DNA of 64,000 bases, taken from assembly GCA_911728435.2 (NCBI GenBank), contig OU452210.1:7192001-7256000 (forward strand). The letters are read 5' to 3'. This DNA comes from Apoderus coryli. Its lineage: Eukaryota > Arthropoda > Insecta > Coleoptera > Attelabidae. Made by a program: the position numbers and the translations under genes. Under the pieces are notes generated by a model, which did no database searches, was not told the DNA's origin, and saw only the letters and a list, made by a program, of their open reading frames with translations. This document shows, in pieces, positions 1 through 12,870 of this stretch; position 1 is the first letter of the stretch; each line of letters opens with the position of its first letter.

Positions 1-540
1 TATTATAACAAGATTGTATGTTGCAACATAGAACCATGTAATACTTTCGTAATAAATATTTATTTATTACAAAGTTCCACCCTTGTTATACCCAAAACGC
101 ATATCTTTTTACATACACCCTTGATACCATGATAACCAAGGTTCTATGTTGCCTACAAGATTCATTCCAAACTTATATTACAGTATATTTTTACATAGAA
201 CTTTGTAATATTAGGGTGACGATGTGGCAACGTTAGGCGCTAATGGTTAAGTAAAATCGTATTTTGAAAAACCCAAAATGTTAGTGAAACTAAAATCATA
301 ATAAAATTATGAATGTGAAAACAATGAAAGAAGTTGATTTCCTGCAAAAATTTTACAGAGCAAAAAACTGCATTTTTCTCCAAAATATACCTCCCTCTCT
401 GATCTCTATCACAAATAAATAAATCAGTTTTAAGACTTATTTACCCATCAATGTTTTAAAAATTAAATACTTCCAAATAAATTGTTGATGTTTTATGTAG
501 TATACCATGTTTTGTGGAAATAGTTGGTTGTATCTCGCTC
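1..540. other. AT-rich non-coding stretch
   Basis: I see no coding frame. Positions about 15-40 and 136-161 form an imperfect inverted pair around the shared string ACATAGAACC / GGTTCTATGT, and a second short pair (ATTACAAAGTTC / GAACTTTGTAAT) sits just inside and outside it. This may be the edge of a small inverted-repeat element, but no target duplication was recognised. Confidence 0.3.
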
Positions 541-552
541 TTTGTGTTTCAG

Positions 553-620
553 GATGAACAGTTGGGATATTCGTGGCCTATACAGCCGGCAGACCATCTT
601 CACGATGATTGTTTGATAAG
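553..620 (+). other. Possible internal coding exon, unidentified
   Basis: A 68-bp block is bounded by a good acceptor (TTTGTGTTTCAG) and an acceptable donor (AAG|GTATTA). In phase 0 it reads as an open 22-codon stretch starting DEQLGYSWPIQPADH and ends with two spare bases (AG). It is richer in G+C than its surroundings. Those spare bases fit the exon-like block at 36383-36435. I do not recognise the peptide. It could equally be chance, or a non-coding exon. Confidence 0.25.
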
Positions 621-1500
621 GTATTAACAAACAGAACCAAAACAGTATTATTTATTTAAATGCATGAATTATTTAGATAGATACTTATTCGATTGGACAT
701 ATTGATATTCCACTACATGTTATTAATAGTCACAATTTACACACAATGCAATACCAAAGTTTGGATTCAACGTTTCAATACAATTTATATTCAAATTTGA
801 AACATTCATTTGTATAATTGTGCAAAAAACTTACAATAGTCTAAACATTATTTGTGCTTTTTGTATAATAACCACGATACTTATTTTTAATACAGGGTTA
901 GGTATATTGTTTAGACGTAGATATTTCATGTAGATATTGGTATCTAGGCGATTTTGAAAGTAGAGGAAGTACACATTTCTCATATTAAATAATCTAAAGT
1001 TACGAGGATTTTGGAAAGTTACGTTTTTACGCAAACTAATGAATTGTATAAAATGCCTGAATTTTTTCATTAAATTCAAAGTAACACGTCAAACAAAATT
1101 GTTTTGTGGACGTTTTATTGGTAAAAAAAAGATAGAATCAACGTAAGTGAAATCGATAGAAGCACTTAGCCAAATAGCCTAGGAACCGAAGCTTTTGTAT
1201 CATGTTGATTATTTTCATAGGGACTATGTGATTTCTGATTATGTTTTGACGAATCGGAATACTGTTGGTGATCTTTCAGTTCAGATGAATCTTTTGTTGC
1301 CCACATAAGTCATATTACGGCAAAGGTTCTGAAAAAAATGTTGATTTTGATCTTGTGACTTTAGAGATATAGAGTCAACTAAACTTCTGCATAGAATCTG
1401 CTTCACCAATGTGGCGTCCTTCACAGGCATGGCACATTGGCACCATATTGAGTTGAATATAAATTTCTGAGATTTGTTTATTTCAATTTGGGTCGTTCTC
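621..1500. other. Unannotated AT-rich stretch
   Basis: No exon, RNA gene or clear repeat was recognised. The only long frame (831-1079, minus) has no splice or family support. Confidence 0.4.
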
Positions 1501-2040
1501 CTCCGGGCGATTATATGTACGACTATTCATCCGTATGCAACGAGCTGCACATTATCGATTTGGCTGATCGTAGGCACGACACGTTTGTTTCATGAGCCAT
1601 TCTGCCGGAGAAATTACATAAGCACATGGTGTTTTGAGATCGGCTAATCGTTGCTTGAATATGGATCCGGATCTTGATTTTTCTTTTCAGAATATGGGGA
1701 ATTTCTTAATGGTTTGCGAAGACCTCGGTGTATCCTTTAACACAGATCACTCCAGAATACATCGAAAATTGAGCTGGGAAATTCTTCCTCACCCTCGTTA
1801 TAGCCCAGATCTTGCCATATCAAACATCCATTTGTTTGGTCCCCTTAATTCGGTTCTAAGAAAAAAGAACTGCATGCTTAGCTCCGACACCAAACAGAAT
1901 AAATTTATACCAGGGGCATAAGTAAGTTAGGTCAGTGCACAAGTGTTGAGGGATTATGTTGAAAAGTAGCCAAAATTTTGTACTAATTGAATAACCAAAT
2001 TTAAGTTACAATTTGTCTATTTAATTACTGAACGACCCTT
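1500..2040 (+). pseudogene. Tc1/mariner transposase C-terminal remnant
   Basis: The frame around 1760-1880 contains WEILPHPRYSPDLA followed by HLFGPLNSVLR, the hallmark third catalytic-block context of mariner-type transposases (usual form PHPPYSPDLAPSDYHLF). The conserved aspartate of SPDLA is present. Downstream, after stops, the 1940-2000 stretch still resembles the family's tail (short block before a YVEK-like end). No N-terminal helix-turn-helix region or terminal repeats were identified, so this is a truncated, dead copy. Confidence 0.7.
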
Positions 2041-2044
2041 GTAT

Positions 2045-5000
2045 AAATAAATACAAATGCATAGTTGAGAAAACAAAACAAAAGCAATACCTGCCTTCAG
2101 TTACTAATTATACAGTGTGTACATAAAGTAAGGCATAAATTCGTTTTTTCAGGACAGAAAAGGTTTCCGGAAAAATCATCAGACACGTCAATTGTTGTTT
2201 AGAAATACGCATCTTTTGATGGGTTAGCCGCATAACGTCATCAGTATTTTTTTCAAAAGACAACCCATATTTTTGGCAGTGCCAATTTTTAACACACGGC
2301 AGAACCAAAAATTGGGCATTTTAAATAAGGAAATTTTTGTTTAAATGTTATTCAGTTTATTCAGTTCATTTTACAAACTAAGTAATTCAGTGTTTTAAAA
2401 TAAGGTTAAACCAACCTGTATAAAATTCTTTTGACGTTGGGAAAAAACTAGTGTTTAGTGGTAGCTAATAATATTGTTTTATGTCGCCTTAAATGCATTT
2501 CTTTCTTATATGAGTACCTGTTTGGGAGAGAATTTTCGGACCTTTGTTTTGGACCAGGTATACATTTATTGTAATAGCCATAAAGTCATCATAAAATATA
2601 TTATATATATGATGAACATACATAATGTCATAATTTATAGAAGGTTTTTAACTGGCTAGGACAATGTACAAATAACAATTGATACGCGTCTGCCAGTTTC
2701 ATCTTAAGTGTTCAAAAGGGCACTGACTTATTCAGACAGAGAGAAAAAATCTCTATAGCTATGTCTTATATGAATAAATATCCTATAGGCAGTTTGTTAA
2801 AGGTAGAGAAATATTTATTGCTACTTTTACTTTGGCGTTATATTGCGTGTCCTGATTTGTTAACTGGTTGTGCAAAACTAATTTTATTTTGCCTATTTAA
2901 GATATAATGGAGCTTAAATACGATATAAAATGCGTGGTATATAAACATTAAAATTTATTTAATAGCAAAATAATATAAAAAACATAATATATCAAACGTA
3001 AAAAACATGATCTAAATGACAATATAAAGTGGTCATATATAATAGCAAAATTAGTTAATATGGATCAATAGTAACGGTGCTATTTGTCAAAAGAACAACA
3101 GCGTTAGGGCATAAGTGACTTCTATGGACACCTGCTTTATGCTTCACTGCACTAAATAGCCGTTTGTATTACAGATTTGTACTCACTATGAAGGGATGTC
3201 ACTCTATAAAGTTTCACAGCGGCGGACCTTACACTTTTTAAATTTAAAATCCCCACATATTAAAATTTAAAATCCCCACATATTAAGATTAATTATTTGT
3301 AATTTTTTTAATTTTTAGTCAGCAACCTTATTGTGCGCTTTTATGTAGGCATACTGGCCATTAGTGCCCACATAACAACTGTTTCAGTTCCACAAGATAT
3401 AACATGTTACAGTAACCAAAATATGATGCAAAAAAATATAAACAACATAAGTTAACAACGCATAATTAAAAAATATTCTCTATACATAGTTTAATAGAAA
3501 AGTATAGGTACACCCACCGAAAGATTAAGGTTGCTACTGCATATCATCACATTACAATAAAACGTAGCTTTATCGTGAATATTCAACCAAATACCAACAA
3601 ATTTCAGTTTTTGTAACAACAGTAAGCAATCAATCATGAGCAAGTTTCTATAATAAAAATTAAATAAATGATAAAATATATCATTGGCATAGCTTCTCTC
3701 GAGTGTTGATTTGTTTAAAGGATAAAATGAATTCCAAATGACAGACTCATATTCAATTTTAGAGCGACCTAACTAAAGCAATGTCATCTAAGTTATTATG
3801 AGCTTTTGATTATTTAGAATTTAATAAAAATACATGCAATAAGATTTCAGGTTGGCAAGGTCGACTATTCGGTTTACGCCTCAAAGTATGTTTATATTCA
3901 TTCAATTGGAAAGTCTGACTGGGTTTTTATCTAAGCCTAAAATGAATTTTATTTTCACTTCAATATAAAGCACAAGTACGACTTTATAAAATGAGCAATC
4001 AAACGGATTCGGTCCTCAAATCTCCTTATTCTTTAAGCAGATTTTACAACATATTATATATAACATCCAATTTTTGAAAAGAATTTGTTTCGAATGGGAC
4101 GTTAAAACCTGAACTTAATCGTAATAAAACTATTCTTATTAATAGTTTCAAGAAACACAACATTTTATAAATTAATAATAGAGTCCGTCGAAAATAAAAC
4201 AAACGTTTTAAAATATTAATCTAATCTTGGACAGGATTTTATCGCTTTTATTTTCTTGTGTACTACTTTACAAATGTTAAATATAATTTTTGGTTTTTGC
4301 TCTCTCTTAATTAATTATGTCAGAAAAGGAAAAACGTAGTAGATTATTAGTATTATTAATAAGGTAATAACGCCTTTTAAAATTAGACTCCGAGCACAAA
4401 AATGGATTACAAATATCCTAGGTTCCTATTAGCGGGAAAAACTGTTTTTTTACGCATTGTTACGCCACTGGAATCTATCTGTTTAGTCCTCGAGTCAGCT
4501 GAGTTACCTACATTGGCCAAAAAATTCTTAGTTGTTGTTATCTTCTCCCCTTGTAACTACTATTGCTGACATCATTTCACCCAAATTAATCCTATTACAT
4601 CACTCGTATTTGAACGATAATTCACGCGGAACCGTTATAAATACCACTATTTAAACGATTATATTTCATACTTGAATATACAAGCAAATTTGTCAACTGT
4701 AAAGCTACATTTACAGTAAGTGTGTGATATTGGGCTATGATTTGTAGGATTAATTTTAGTTTGGCAATGCAATGTACTAAAAGAAATTTAAGTGGAGCTT
4801 TTACATTTTGTAGAATGAACTAACAAAATGTGTCATTTGGACATGATGTAGTTTAATAATTATGTTCCGCGTTATTATATTTTTATAATTAAATTATCCA
4901 ATTAGTCAAATTTACAGTACGTCCTCGGACGAGATTAACAAGAGGATCAAGAATTTAAGGATATGAAAATAAACGAAACAAAAGCTTGTACATGTTGAGT

Positions 5001-5080
5001 TCCTTGAGGACTTTCATGAATTTGAGTGCATTAATCTATGTTTACTATGTTATGCATTAATTTATGCGGTGATGTCATAG
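2045..5080. other. Long AT-rich stretch without a gene
   Basis: No coding exon was recognised. A segment beginning ACAGTGTGTACATAAAGT near 2113 resembles the ends of small arthropod DNA elements, and a two-unit tandem repeat lies at 3240-3285. At about 4461-4476 the string GTTACGCCACTGG resembles a hAT end, without a partner. Otherwise nothing stands out. Confidence 0.35.
3240..3285. repeat. Two-unit 23-bp tandem repeat
   Basis: The 23-bp unit containing AAAATCCCCACATATT is repeated perfectly twice in direct succession. It is likely a recent slippage duplication. Confidence 0.85.
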
Positions 5081-5480
5081 GGGATAATGGTCTGGGTAGG
5101 AGTTCTGAGATTGACAAGGTTTTCATACTCCAGAAATGAGCAATTCGGCGTATTTTCAAAATACCGTACAGAGACACCTGCAGAGATGCCTTCAAAAATA
5201 ATGGTCTTCTTACAGTTCCATCTATTTACCTACCTGCCCAAGTTACTGTCCTATTTTTAAAAATAAAAACCAAACACCTACATCTGGGTACAATCATGAT
5301 GACCTTACTAGCGGAATTAGTCCCTTCCTTACCAAAACGTGAATTTAAACTACCTTAAATTTTCAGTGAAATCAAATTCAGAAAAATTATTTAGAAATCA
5401 TCTCCATTTTAGATGTCAAACATTACTACCTGTTACACTTAAGTAATGACTTTTGTTTGCAGGAATTTATTGAGTCGTTC
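5080..5480 (+). pseudogene. Non-LTR retrotransposon ORF2 C-terminal fragment
   Basis: Across several broken frames, the region translates to the usual end of jockey/CR1-like ORF2: a VFILQ-like block (FSYSRNEQFGVFSKYR), then the conserved 'RDSCRELF...LTVPSIY' type region (here RDTCRDAF and LTVPSIYLPAQ). After it come a spacer and the KLY/N-rich end. No complete frame remains. This is a 5'-truncated, decayed insertion. Confidence 0.6.
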
Positions 5481-5489
5481 GAGACCACA

Positions 5490-8095
5490 TTCCTGAACTA
5501 ATTGTCACTGACACTCTAAAATTTGAGTCCTAATTGTTCCATATCGAAAATGCTAAGTATAGAAGATCATTTCATTTTTATATAAATTAGATCAATTCAA
5601 AAATAATATTGAATTATAAAGTATTTTGCTCTATTTTTCTCCTAAACAAAAACCAAAAATCCAAAAATTAAGCACAATTTCATGGCGGCAGATTTCGAAT
5701 CAAATACGTAGGTTACAAGATTGCTAAACATAAATCAAAACTGATGTTTCGGATTTTCTTTTAAAAATGTACCATTTTGAAAATAATGCCCGTTCCGTTA
5801 CTTTACGGACAGCCTGTGTACATTGCTGCTTTCTTTGAAACAGCACTATATAACAATATTTTCCACTTATACTGTACTATATTTATTTAATAAAAAAGAA
5901 GCTGACGTGGAGGTGCCAACCGAAATGTTTTATTATATTATATTATTTTGTTGTTAATTTACGCATAGTAGTTCATATTCATTCACCGGTATTTATTAAT
6001 AAGACTTTGTTAATGAAACAATTGTTTTCCAAGAACTATTATTTATTAAAATGCACTGCTTGGTTTATTATTTGTATGATATTTGCGTGATGCAGATTGT
6101 GCATAAATATAAAACAATAAGTTAATTTTGATAAAGTTATGCTTTATTAAGTGTTTTGTTTCGCATATTTTTGTTACATGTAAGATAAGTTTACAGCCCA
6201 TATCAGAAAGTGTATCACAAAACAACAGTTAAGAATATAAACAATAAGACTATTGATATCAATAAATACCATAATTTGCCTTGTTTCCCATGAGAGAGTA
6301 CAATTTAATAATGATTTACCACTGTGATACCATCCTAATGCTTTTAGTTTTTAAATGTCAAACAAAAAAGAACACCAAAGCGCGTCGTTTTTAGGTGTTA
6401 AGCACTATTGCGATAAGATAAGATATTTCGTTAAAGGCAAGCCAAATAATTGTTAACTCCACTTTTAGACGATTTTTTTCAAAATGCTATACATTTTTGT
6501 AGCATACGTATTTGATTCAAAATCTGCCGCCATCTAAGTCAGGTTTGTTTCAAATTGCAACCCCTATTTTTTAAGACACTTTTGAGTACAATGATGTATT
6601 GCATATGTGGGGTACCATAAGAAAATATTTTTGAGAAATTAAACCAACATAAAAATATATTTGCCCGAAGATGTTAATGGAGTACCTATATGCCTTGATT
6701 CAATCATATTATAGAGAGGTAAATTGTGAAATAGGGGCTCTTTTCCTAGGATTGCAGGTATCTCCAAATAAAGTAGAAGCCTTTATCATTTCTACAGATG
6801 CGTTCCTTAATAGTCGTTGAATCTCAGTTTACAAAAAAAAATGTTAAATTGACATAGATTATTAATCTATTTGGTGTTTCTTTCTTTTTTCCTTTTGTTT
6901 CCGATTATCTTTTCTTTCTCTTTTTTTTGCTTTTGGCCATATTTGGATTTATATTAGGGCTGTAAGAAAATTAAAAATAATAGTAAGTAATGATCTTGAA
7001 TGTTACTTATTTGTTTTTTTTTTTTTTTGAATTTTCGTTAAACACAGGGAAATTATTAATTAGTTATAAGGATCTTATAGGAGGAAATAAACAAGGAAAT
7101 TCACGCACTAGTCATCTGACTTCAGTGGGTACTACCTCTTTATTTATTCCAGAGAAAATCTATGTATTATTGAATTTTATGTTAACCATGTAAGTTTGTG
7201 AGTAAATAAATCATTATTATTAATGAAAATGAAAAATACCTTAAGTTAAAAAAAGATTAAGAAGCTGGTATTATTTTTTCAGAGGATATGCCTTCATGGC
7301 CCATGTTTTAATGAACAAAATCATTTCAACTACGAAATTTGAGATTAAAATTAAAGCTCTTGTTTATTTTCAACTATTTTAATCAAAAAATCGTCTCAGA
7401 GGACTTCAAAATGGTCAAACTATTTAAATCGCTATACGAAGCGGTGAAGCTTACTATAGTTTTTGTACTGTCGAAAATGACATCGGCGGTTGCAACAGTT
7501 TATATAAGAATTCGAAAATGACAGTTTCACTAAACGTGGGAGAATTAAAATAACAAACTAGAAAACTCGCTACCCAGGATAAATTAAACAAACAAACAAA
7601 CATTTTTTCTAACACTCTGTATCATTATTTGAATGCATGCATGTTAGATTCTGTTTGTGTTTCTAAACACCCTTACATTCTATTTTGCTCATCCAGCTGT
7701 GAATGTGACTTACACATCCCCTAACATACACTTCAACTCTCTTCCCCCTGAGAAATCAATTTAAATTTTATTGTTATTATATTTACTGTAAATGCTACTC
7801 TTTTTTTATTATTTTATTTTGTTGATATCCCGTTTTCTTTTCCACTCATTCGAAAATATATCTCTATAACGAAATTATGTTTCAATAAAAACTTGGAACG
7901 GTGTGTATATCCTGTAGGTGATTTTGGATCTTTTTGAGTTATACGACACATACACGTATCTATGAAAATATAATATGCTTAAGATTAAATTAATTTATTT
8001 ACTTTATTTGCGAAATAATAAATAGGTTGCTTGCCCATCTAATATACGATCCTGAATTTCATCATCGAAATTTGCGTTCACCGCGAGCTAAGAAA
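5490..8095. other. Long AT-rich stretch without a gene
   Basis: No exon or repeat family was identified. A poly-T run lies at about 7013-7029. Short open frames at 6990-7193 and 7339-7521 are low-complexity AT-driven and lack family support. Confidence 0.4.
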
Positions 8096-8335
8096 AATTC
8101 TCGATGTTCTGAAGTCTGTTGAGTATGATCAAATTTCATTTCACAAATTTGCCGAAATTAGGTCTATCGGAAAATTCCGAATGCCGCTTGTGTCAGGAGG
8201 ATTACGAGACGGTGGAATAAATATTTTGTTCATGTCCAATTTAAGCTAAAGTTATATCCGCAATATATGGTGAACTGTCTCTCCTTTCAGCCAGTCTCAA
8301 AAAGAGCTCACAAGATTGAGGTTTTAGGTAAAGTA
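8095..8335 (+). pseudogene. LINE RNase H tail / Cys-rich C-terminus fragment
   Basis: One frame reads LGLSENSECRLCQEDYET, then FCSCP. This is the C-terminal CCHC-like tail (C..C....ET..H....CP) that follows the RNase H domain in R1/jockey-type LINEs. A closely similar stretch (LLENSECRLCLEDNE) occurs at 54340-54400, so two remnants of one LINE family are present in the window. Confidence 0.6.
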
Positions 8336-8339
8336 TTGA

Positions 8340-9150
8340 GTCACAATATAACCTATTGTGATCGCGGTGAAGGATCCACTCATTTTAACCTACCTATTAA
8401 GGAAACGGTACTGCTTATCCTGGGAATTTGACTAACTCCAATCATACGCATTTCTCACACAAATTCTCCTTTAACTGGATGAACAAATATTTCTTTAGTT
8501 ATTATATATATATATCAAGCGTATTTTACAAAATCGCTATATTGGGTGATGGAGTTTTGATGGAGTTTACAGTTCAGGAAGGCTAAGGAAAAGACTGTCG
8601 CTGGTTTGGATTTTTTAATTGAAACTTGTTTTTGTTCAATGAACACTGCCGCTTTTTCATTTGGCTCAAGATTCCAGCCACACACTCATTGACTAACGCT
8701 TGACACAAAATCTGTGGATCTGGATTTTGTGAAATTTTCTTAAAACCTCACTGCACCTCTGCTTCATTGAAATGAACTTCTAGATAAACACCCACTCAAT
8801 TCAGTAAAAAGGTGATAATGTCCGGAGGGCTGCCCTTACTCAGTGGGTCACCGTTCTCCCAAAATTAAAGGTCGCAAGTTGGGTTGGTTTGGGTTCTTCA
8901 GTTTTAGGTAAATCCATCTTTTTGAATGCCCAGCTGACGTATTTTTTAGACAAAATAAATCAGATTCTGTCCTGTTGCCGCTGGTAGGTATATTTAACTC
9001 ACTTGGGTCTACTCATATTGCCAGCCATAGCATTCTTTGGAGGATAAGCTATGAACAACTAAATTTGGCAACGTCGAATACAAGTCTATTGTTTGAGTTT
9101 ACATTGGAACAATTATTGGAAGACGCGGTCTAATTAAATCAGTGCTTATT
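8340..9150. other. Unannotated stretch
   Basis: No exon or recognisable repeat was seen. A (TA)n run lies at about 8502-8512. Confidence 0.35.
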
Positions 9151-9155
9151 GATAT

Positions 9156-9420
9156 TGAATACCGGATAAAATGTTTGCTAATAAATTAAAGTGATTTGTT
9201 TGGATTCTTTGACCGGCGCCGGCGGTAAAAACGATAGGAATCCCGCCGGGATACTAATTGATTCTATTTTTTGAGTCGTGAACAGCCTTCATTTTATAAA
9301 ATTAGTAGTGATAAGTGTGAATAAATATATCGTCTAAATTTTTGTTTAAGTGCAACACCGGATAAACTTTTTGTTAATAAAATAAAGTGCTTTGTTTATT
9401 ACTCTTGTACCGGCACGGCA
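9156..9420. repeat. Diverged direct repeat of about 70 bp
   Basis: Segments near 9160-9230 and 9352-9420 share ACCGGATAAA, then a TTGCTAATAAA/TTGTTAATAAA block and an AAAGTG.TTTGTTT block, then CCGGC(G/A). The pair may be the terminal or tail repeat of an unidentified element lying just upstream of the THAP fragment. Confidence 0.5.
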
Positions 9421-9573
9421 TAGTGTGTGTCGTTAACTATGCGGTGGAAGCGACTTTTGTACGAGGGTTTGTATTTATATTTAAGAATTTATTATTATTA
9501 TAAATTCAGCTGGATTTTTAGGTAAGTACCTGATTGTTTTATTTCTGATTCTTGGTTCTTAGTCGATTTTAAT

Positions 9574-9801
9574 ATGCTTTCAGCCTGCTGTATACCTGGA
9601 TGTAAATCCAATTATCATAGCGCATTAAAACAAGAGCACTTTCCTGAAAGGCCAATTATACGGGAAGATAATTACCTTCGTTCGGATGGAACTTTAACAA
9701 AAACTCTCTATAAACCTAAACATAAACCCCCATGCATTTCTCCAAATTTGCCTGAATATTTGTCAAAAACAGTTCCAATTCCTATAAAATCACCCGAATA
9801 A
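9574..9801 (+). pseudogene. THAP-domain fragment, copy 1
   Basis: The frame opens MLSACCIPGCKSNYHS, the classic start of a THAP zinc-binding domain (C..C with CKSNY). It then runs through REDNYLRSDGTLTKTLY and ISPNLPEYLS, which correspond to the region around the domain's C-terminal edge and the conserved 'IFPNLPSYLS' motif. The middle of the domain is missing: ALKQEH joins directly to FPERPIIRE, deleting the block that should carry the F/P-rich DNA-contact part. THAP domains occur in host regulators and in P-element-type transposases. The stop at about 9799 and the deletion suggest a decayed copy. Confidence 0.6.
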
Positions 9802-10178
9802 CGAAAATGTGAACAAATGGAACGTTCCAAAGAAAAAAATATTAATTATTCATAAACGCCGATTTAATTAAAAGTTTTGAAGATCTTCTTTTAAATTTAA
9901 GTAAAATTATTTTTTCTAATATTAAAAAAAATTAATTTGAAAAAGTAGTTCATTCTTAAGTGGAGTTGTAATTTTTTCAAAGAAAAAAAAAACCGTTGAA
10001 TAATTTTTTAAAGAACTTTATTTGGTCGAGGTGATGTGTGAGGGGGGGATAGACTTGACTATGTGATTGTATTTAAATGAATCAAAAAAGTGTTTTTCCA
10101 TAAGGTGACTTCGGTGGAATTTTTGACCGGAATTTTGTGTGTCTTAAGCGATAAGTTCATTCGATTGTTGACTTGCCA

Positions 10179-10213
10179 CTGATGATGGGACTGTTTAGTC
10201 CCGAAACATGTAT
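10179..10213 (+). other. Hammerhead-like motif, copy 1
   Basis: CTGATGA, one T, a perfect 6-bp stem (GGGACT/AGTCCC) with a 4-nt loop, then GAAAC. The arrangement matches the conserved core of hammerhead ribozymes except for the extra T after CTGATGA. Confidence 0.4.
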
Positions 10214-10407
10214 GGCTGATTAATTCTGAATTCTATTAAATGTATTTTCTGGAGATCTGACTTTCATTTAAACACTAAAAAAATTGAATTTTATGTTATG
10301 AAATACGATTACAAAATATAACTTAAAAAAGTAGTTCTTGAGTGGAGTCATAATATAAATAAAAGTCAAACTCCACGAAATAATCTTTTGATTGGAAATT
10401 CTTTTTA

Positions 10408-10720
10408 GAACGCATTAAAACAAGAGCAAAATGGCAAACTAATAACAGTTTTTCTATTTCTATTCTATTGTCGTAAAGACTTTCCTGAAAGGCAAATTAT
10501 ACGGGAAGATAATTACCTTCGTTCGGATGGAACTTTAACAAAAATTCTCTATAAACCTAAACTTAAACTCCATGCGGGGCCATGTATTTCTCCAAATTTG
10601 CCTGAATATTTGTCAAAAATAGTTCCAATTCCTATAAAATCACCCGAAGATCTGCACGAAATAATTTTTAATAGAATGATCGGTACACTTCTTCTTCTTC
10701 CTTTTGGCATTGGTTATCCA
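10408..10720 (+). pseudogene. THAP-domain fragment, copy 2
   Basis: This near-identical duplicate of 9625-9800 starts at NALKQEQ and retains about 50 bp absent from copy 1 (QNGKLITVFLF, matching the usual 'DGK.VTVFKFP' THAP core). It also has an intact KLKLHAGPCISPNLPEYL block and extends further (SPEDLHEIIFNRMIG). It begins just after TTCTTTTTAG, a splice-acceptor-like string. The CCIPGCKSNY start is absent here. Copies 1 and 2 together cover one THAP domain, each with a different part missing. Confidence 0.55.
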
Positions 10721-12620
10721 AATTTCTGGAGCCTGATGCCTGGGAGTTTTCATTAACGCGTACGCGTTCATGCAAAGGAAAATAATAAATGTATTCATGT
10801 TTATATACTATGTGATATAGGGGATATTTTTTTTTCTACAATTACACAATTTTGAATAAGTTAAATAAATTCAGTTCCACTTCATTAAGAAACATAAATA
10901 TATTGTATGCAGCGTACCCTGTATTCTGTGCTGTAGGTTTATTATCAAATTTGAATCGGCTTACGTGCCATTGAGTCTAATATATTTTGTATATATCGAT
11001 TGACATGGTTAGTGTGTCCATGGAATGTTATTTATTGCCTCCAGTAATCCTAATGCGTGATACTAAAAACAAACTGCTTGTTAAAAGGATTAGCAGGTAT
11101 CCCATTTGCTAACACCCTCCAAAAATAAAATAAAAACTCTTAATTACAATATATTATTTATTTATATAAAACATAGTTATGATAAACTTTTAACACGGCA
11201 AAATATATTTTTCACGTTGACAGATTATCCCTATAGTGCTGGTAAGTTAAATGTTTGCACATTTGTAATTAAAATGCAGAAAGTTTTTGGCAAAAATGAA
11301 CGAACGCAGACTACGGTTTGTTAGTTATGCATTTTTCTGACAAATGATAAATTCTGTCTCCTCTCTGTTTTGTCAACTTAACGCTGCCTGTATAATTTAG
11401 CAGGCTACAGTTTCAATTTCATTTGTCAAATTGTGAACTGTTGACATACAGATGAATAACTGTGAATTTCTAAATCACTGTAATTGTCTATACCTACTAT
11501 CGCATCAATATCCCCTAAATCTTACCACTATTTTGTTTTCATTTGCATTTTTGATGATTCATCTCTATTAGATCTATCGCTGATATTAAATTATTCAAAA
11601 CTTCCTGTTTTAACTCCGAATTTAATGTTATTTAAAAATTGATAATCATTTTCATAACTTGTAAAATTGCAAATTGATTTATCGAATATAATTAGAAGTT
11701 ACAACAAGAATGTTTGTCCGTAAACATAAGAAATTAGGAATAATTTTGTGGCATAGTATACAGGGTTATTCACGCCATACGCCACGGAATATTATGGCTA
11801 AACTATGTAATTTCCTTGAAGTTTTATCGATGGGTTCGATAAAGATGATTTATGGCTACATTTTAAAAATTTAAAAAGGACCATAGTTGTGTTTTTTTTT
11901 TTAATGGAATGCCCTATATATGAATATATTTTTAGATCCCCCGTTCAAAATAAACCTAACTTTCATTAAAGTACATCTGACCTAAACTGACAGTTCTTTA
12001 AATATTTCAATTTTTATAAAAATATAGACATAATTTCAATGAAAAAATTCACACCTATTCGTTTGTTGTTTTTAAGCCAGTCTGGGCTGATAAATATACC
12101 CACTCATCACTTGTTACGCCAAATATAAAAAACCCCAATGTTAAATACAGGATGTCCAATAATATAAGTTAAATGAACGTCAAGTGTAATTCTAAGTAAC
12201 TTGTTTATTTCAAATGGAACACCCGGTATATGAGGTCAAAATTAGATGCACAAATTAATTATCTGTCAAATATTATAATACTTTCCTATTGATAACTCTT
12301 GACGTTTTCGTGGAAAATGCACATATTCATAATATTAGGCGAATTTTTAATTAAATCTCTTATTTCATGTAGACCACCCTGTATTTGATGAAGATTAAAT
12401 TAATTATCTATGAATGTTAGTGTAGAAAATGTTCAGAGAGGATCCAATAGAAAGTTACTGATTACCTTCTTTCCACTGCTCAAATACTTAAAACTTTGCC
12501 TTTGCCTATTGTGCAAAATTCGTCACAGAATAAATAGACAAGGTTAGTTTTTACTAAGAATGACATGACTCAGTTGCAGTCCTCGAAGCGATAGTTCAAC
12601 CTTAAAAATATCTGGAATGA
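10720..12620. other. Unannotated stretch with scattered element ends
   Basis: No exon was recognised. Several strings of the form ACAGGGT or CCCTGTA (for example near 11760 and 12365) look like ends of small DNA elements but could not be paired. Confidence 0.35.
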
Positions 12621-12624
12621 ATTG

Positions 12625-12870
12625 TATCTTATATAAACGTTGATAGTTGACGAGATACAGGGTGAAAAAAATTAGTAATTTTTTTATGAATTTTAGTTTT
12701 TCTGATATATGAAACGTTTTGAAAAATTGAAAGAATGTTTCTTAAGTGTACTGAGTACACCAAATTTGAGTTACATATATTTAGAATACTTGGAGAAAAA
12801 TTATAATTATTTTTACGAATTTAGGAAACCCTGTATCTTGTAAACTATCACATTTATATAAGATATGTTT
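12625..12870. mobile_element. Small inverted-repeat element (MITE-like)
   Basis: A left arm ATCTTATATAAACGTTGATAG...ACAGGGT (about 12626-12663) is mirrored by ACCCTGTATC...CTATCACATTTATATAAGAT at about 12830-12868. The element is roughly 245 bp and has no coding capacity. Confidence 0.6.

Noticed and set aside
4461..4476. hAT-like end GTTACGCCACTGG
   Set aside because: No partner end or 8-bp duplication could be found, and the match is short.
6990..7193. Frame with poly-Phe from a T run
   Set aside because: Low-complexity poly-T artefact in AT-rich DNA.
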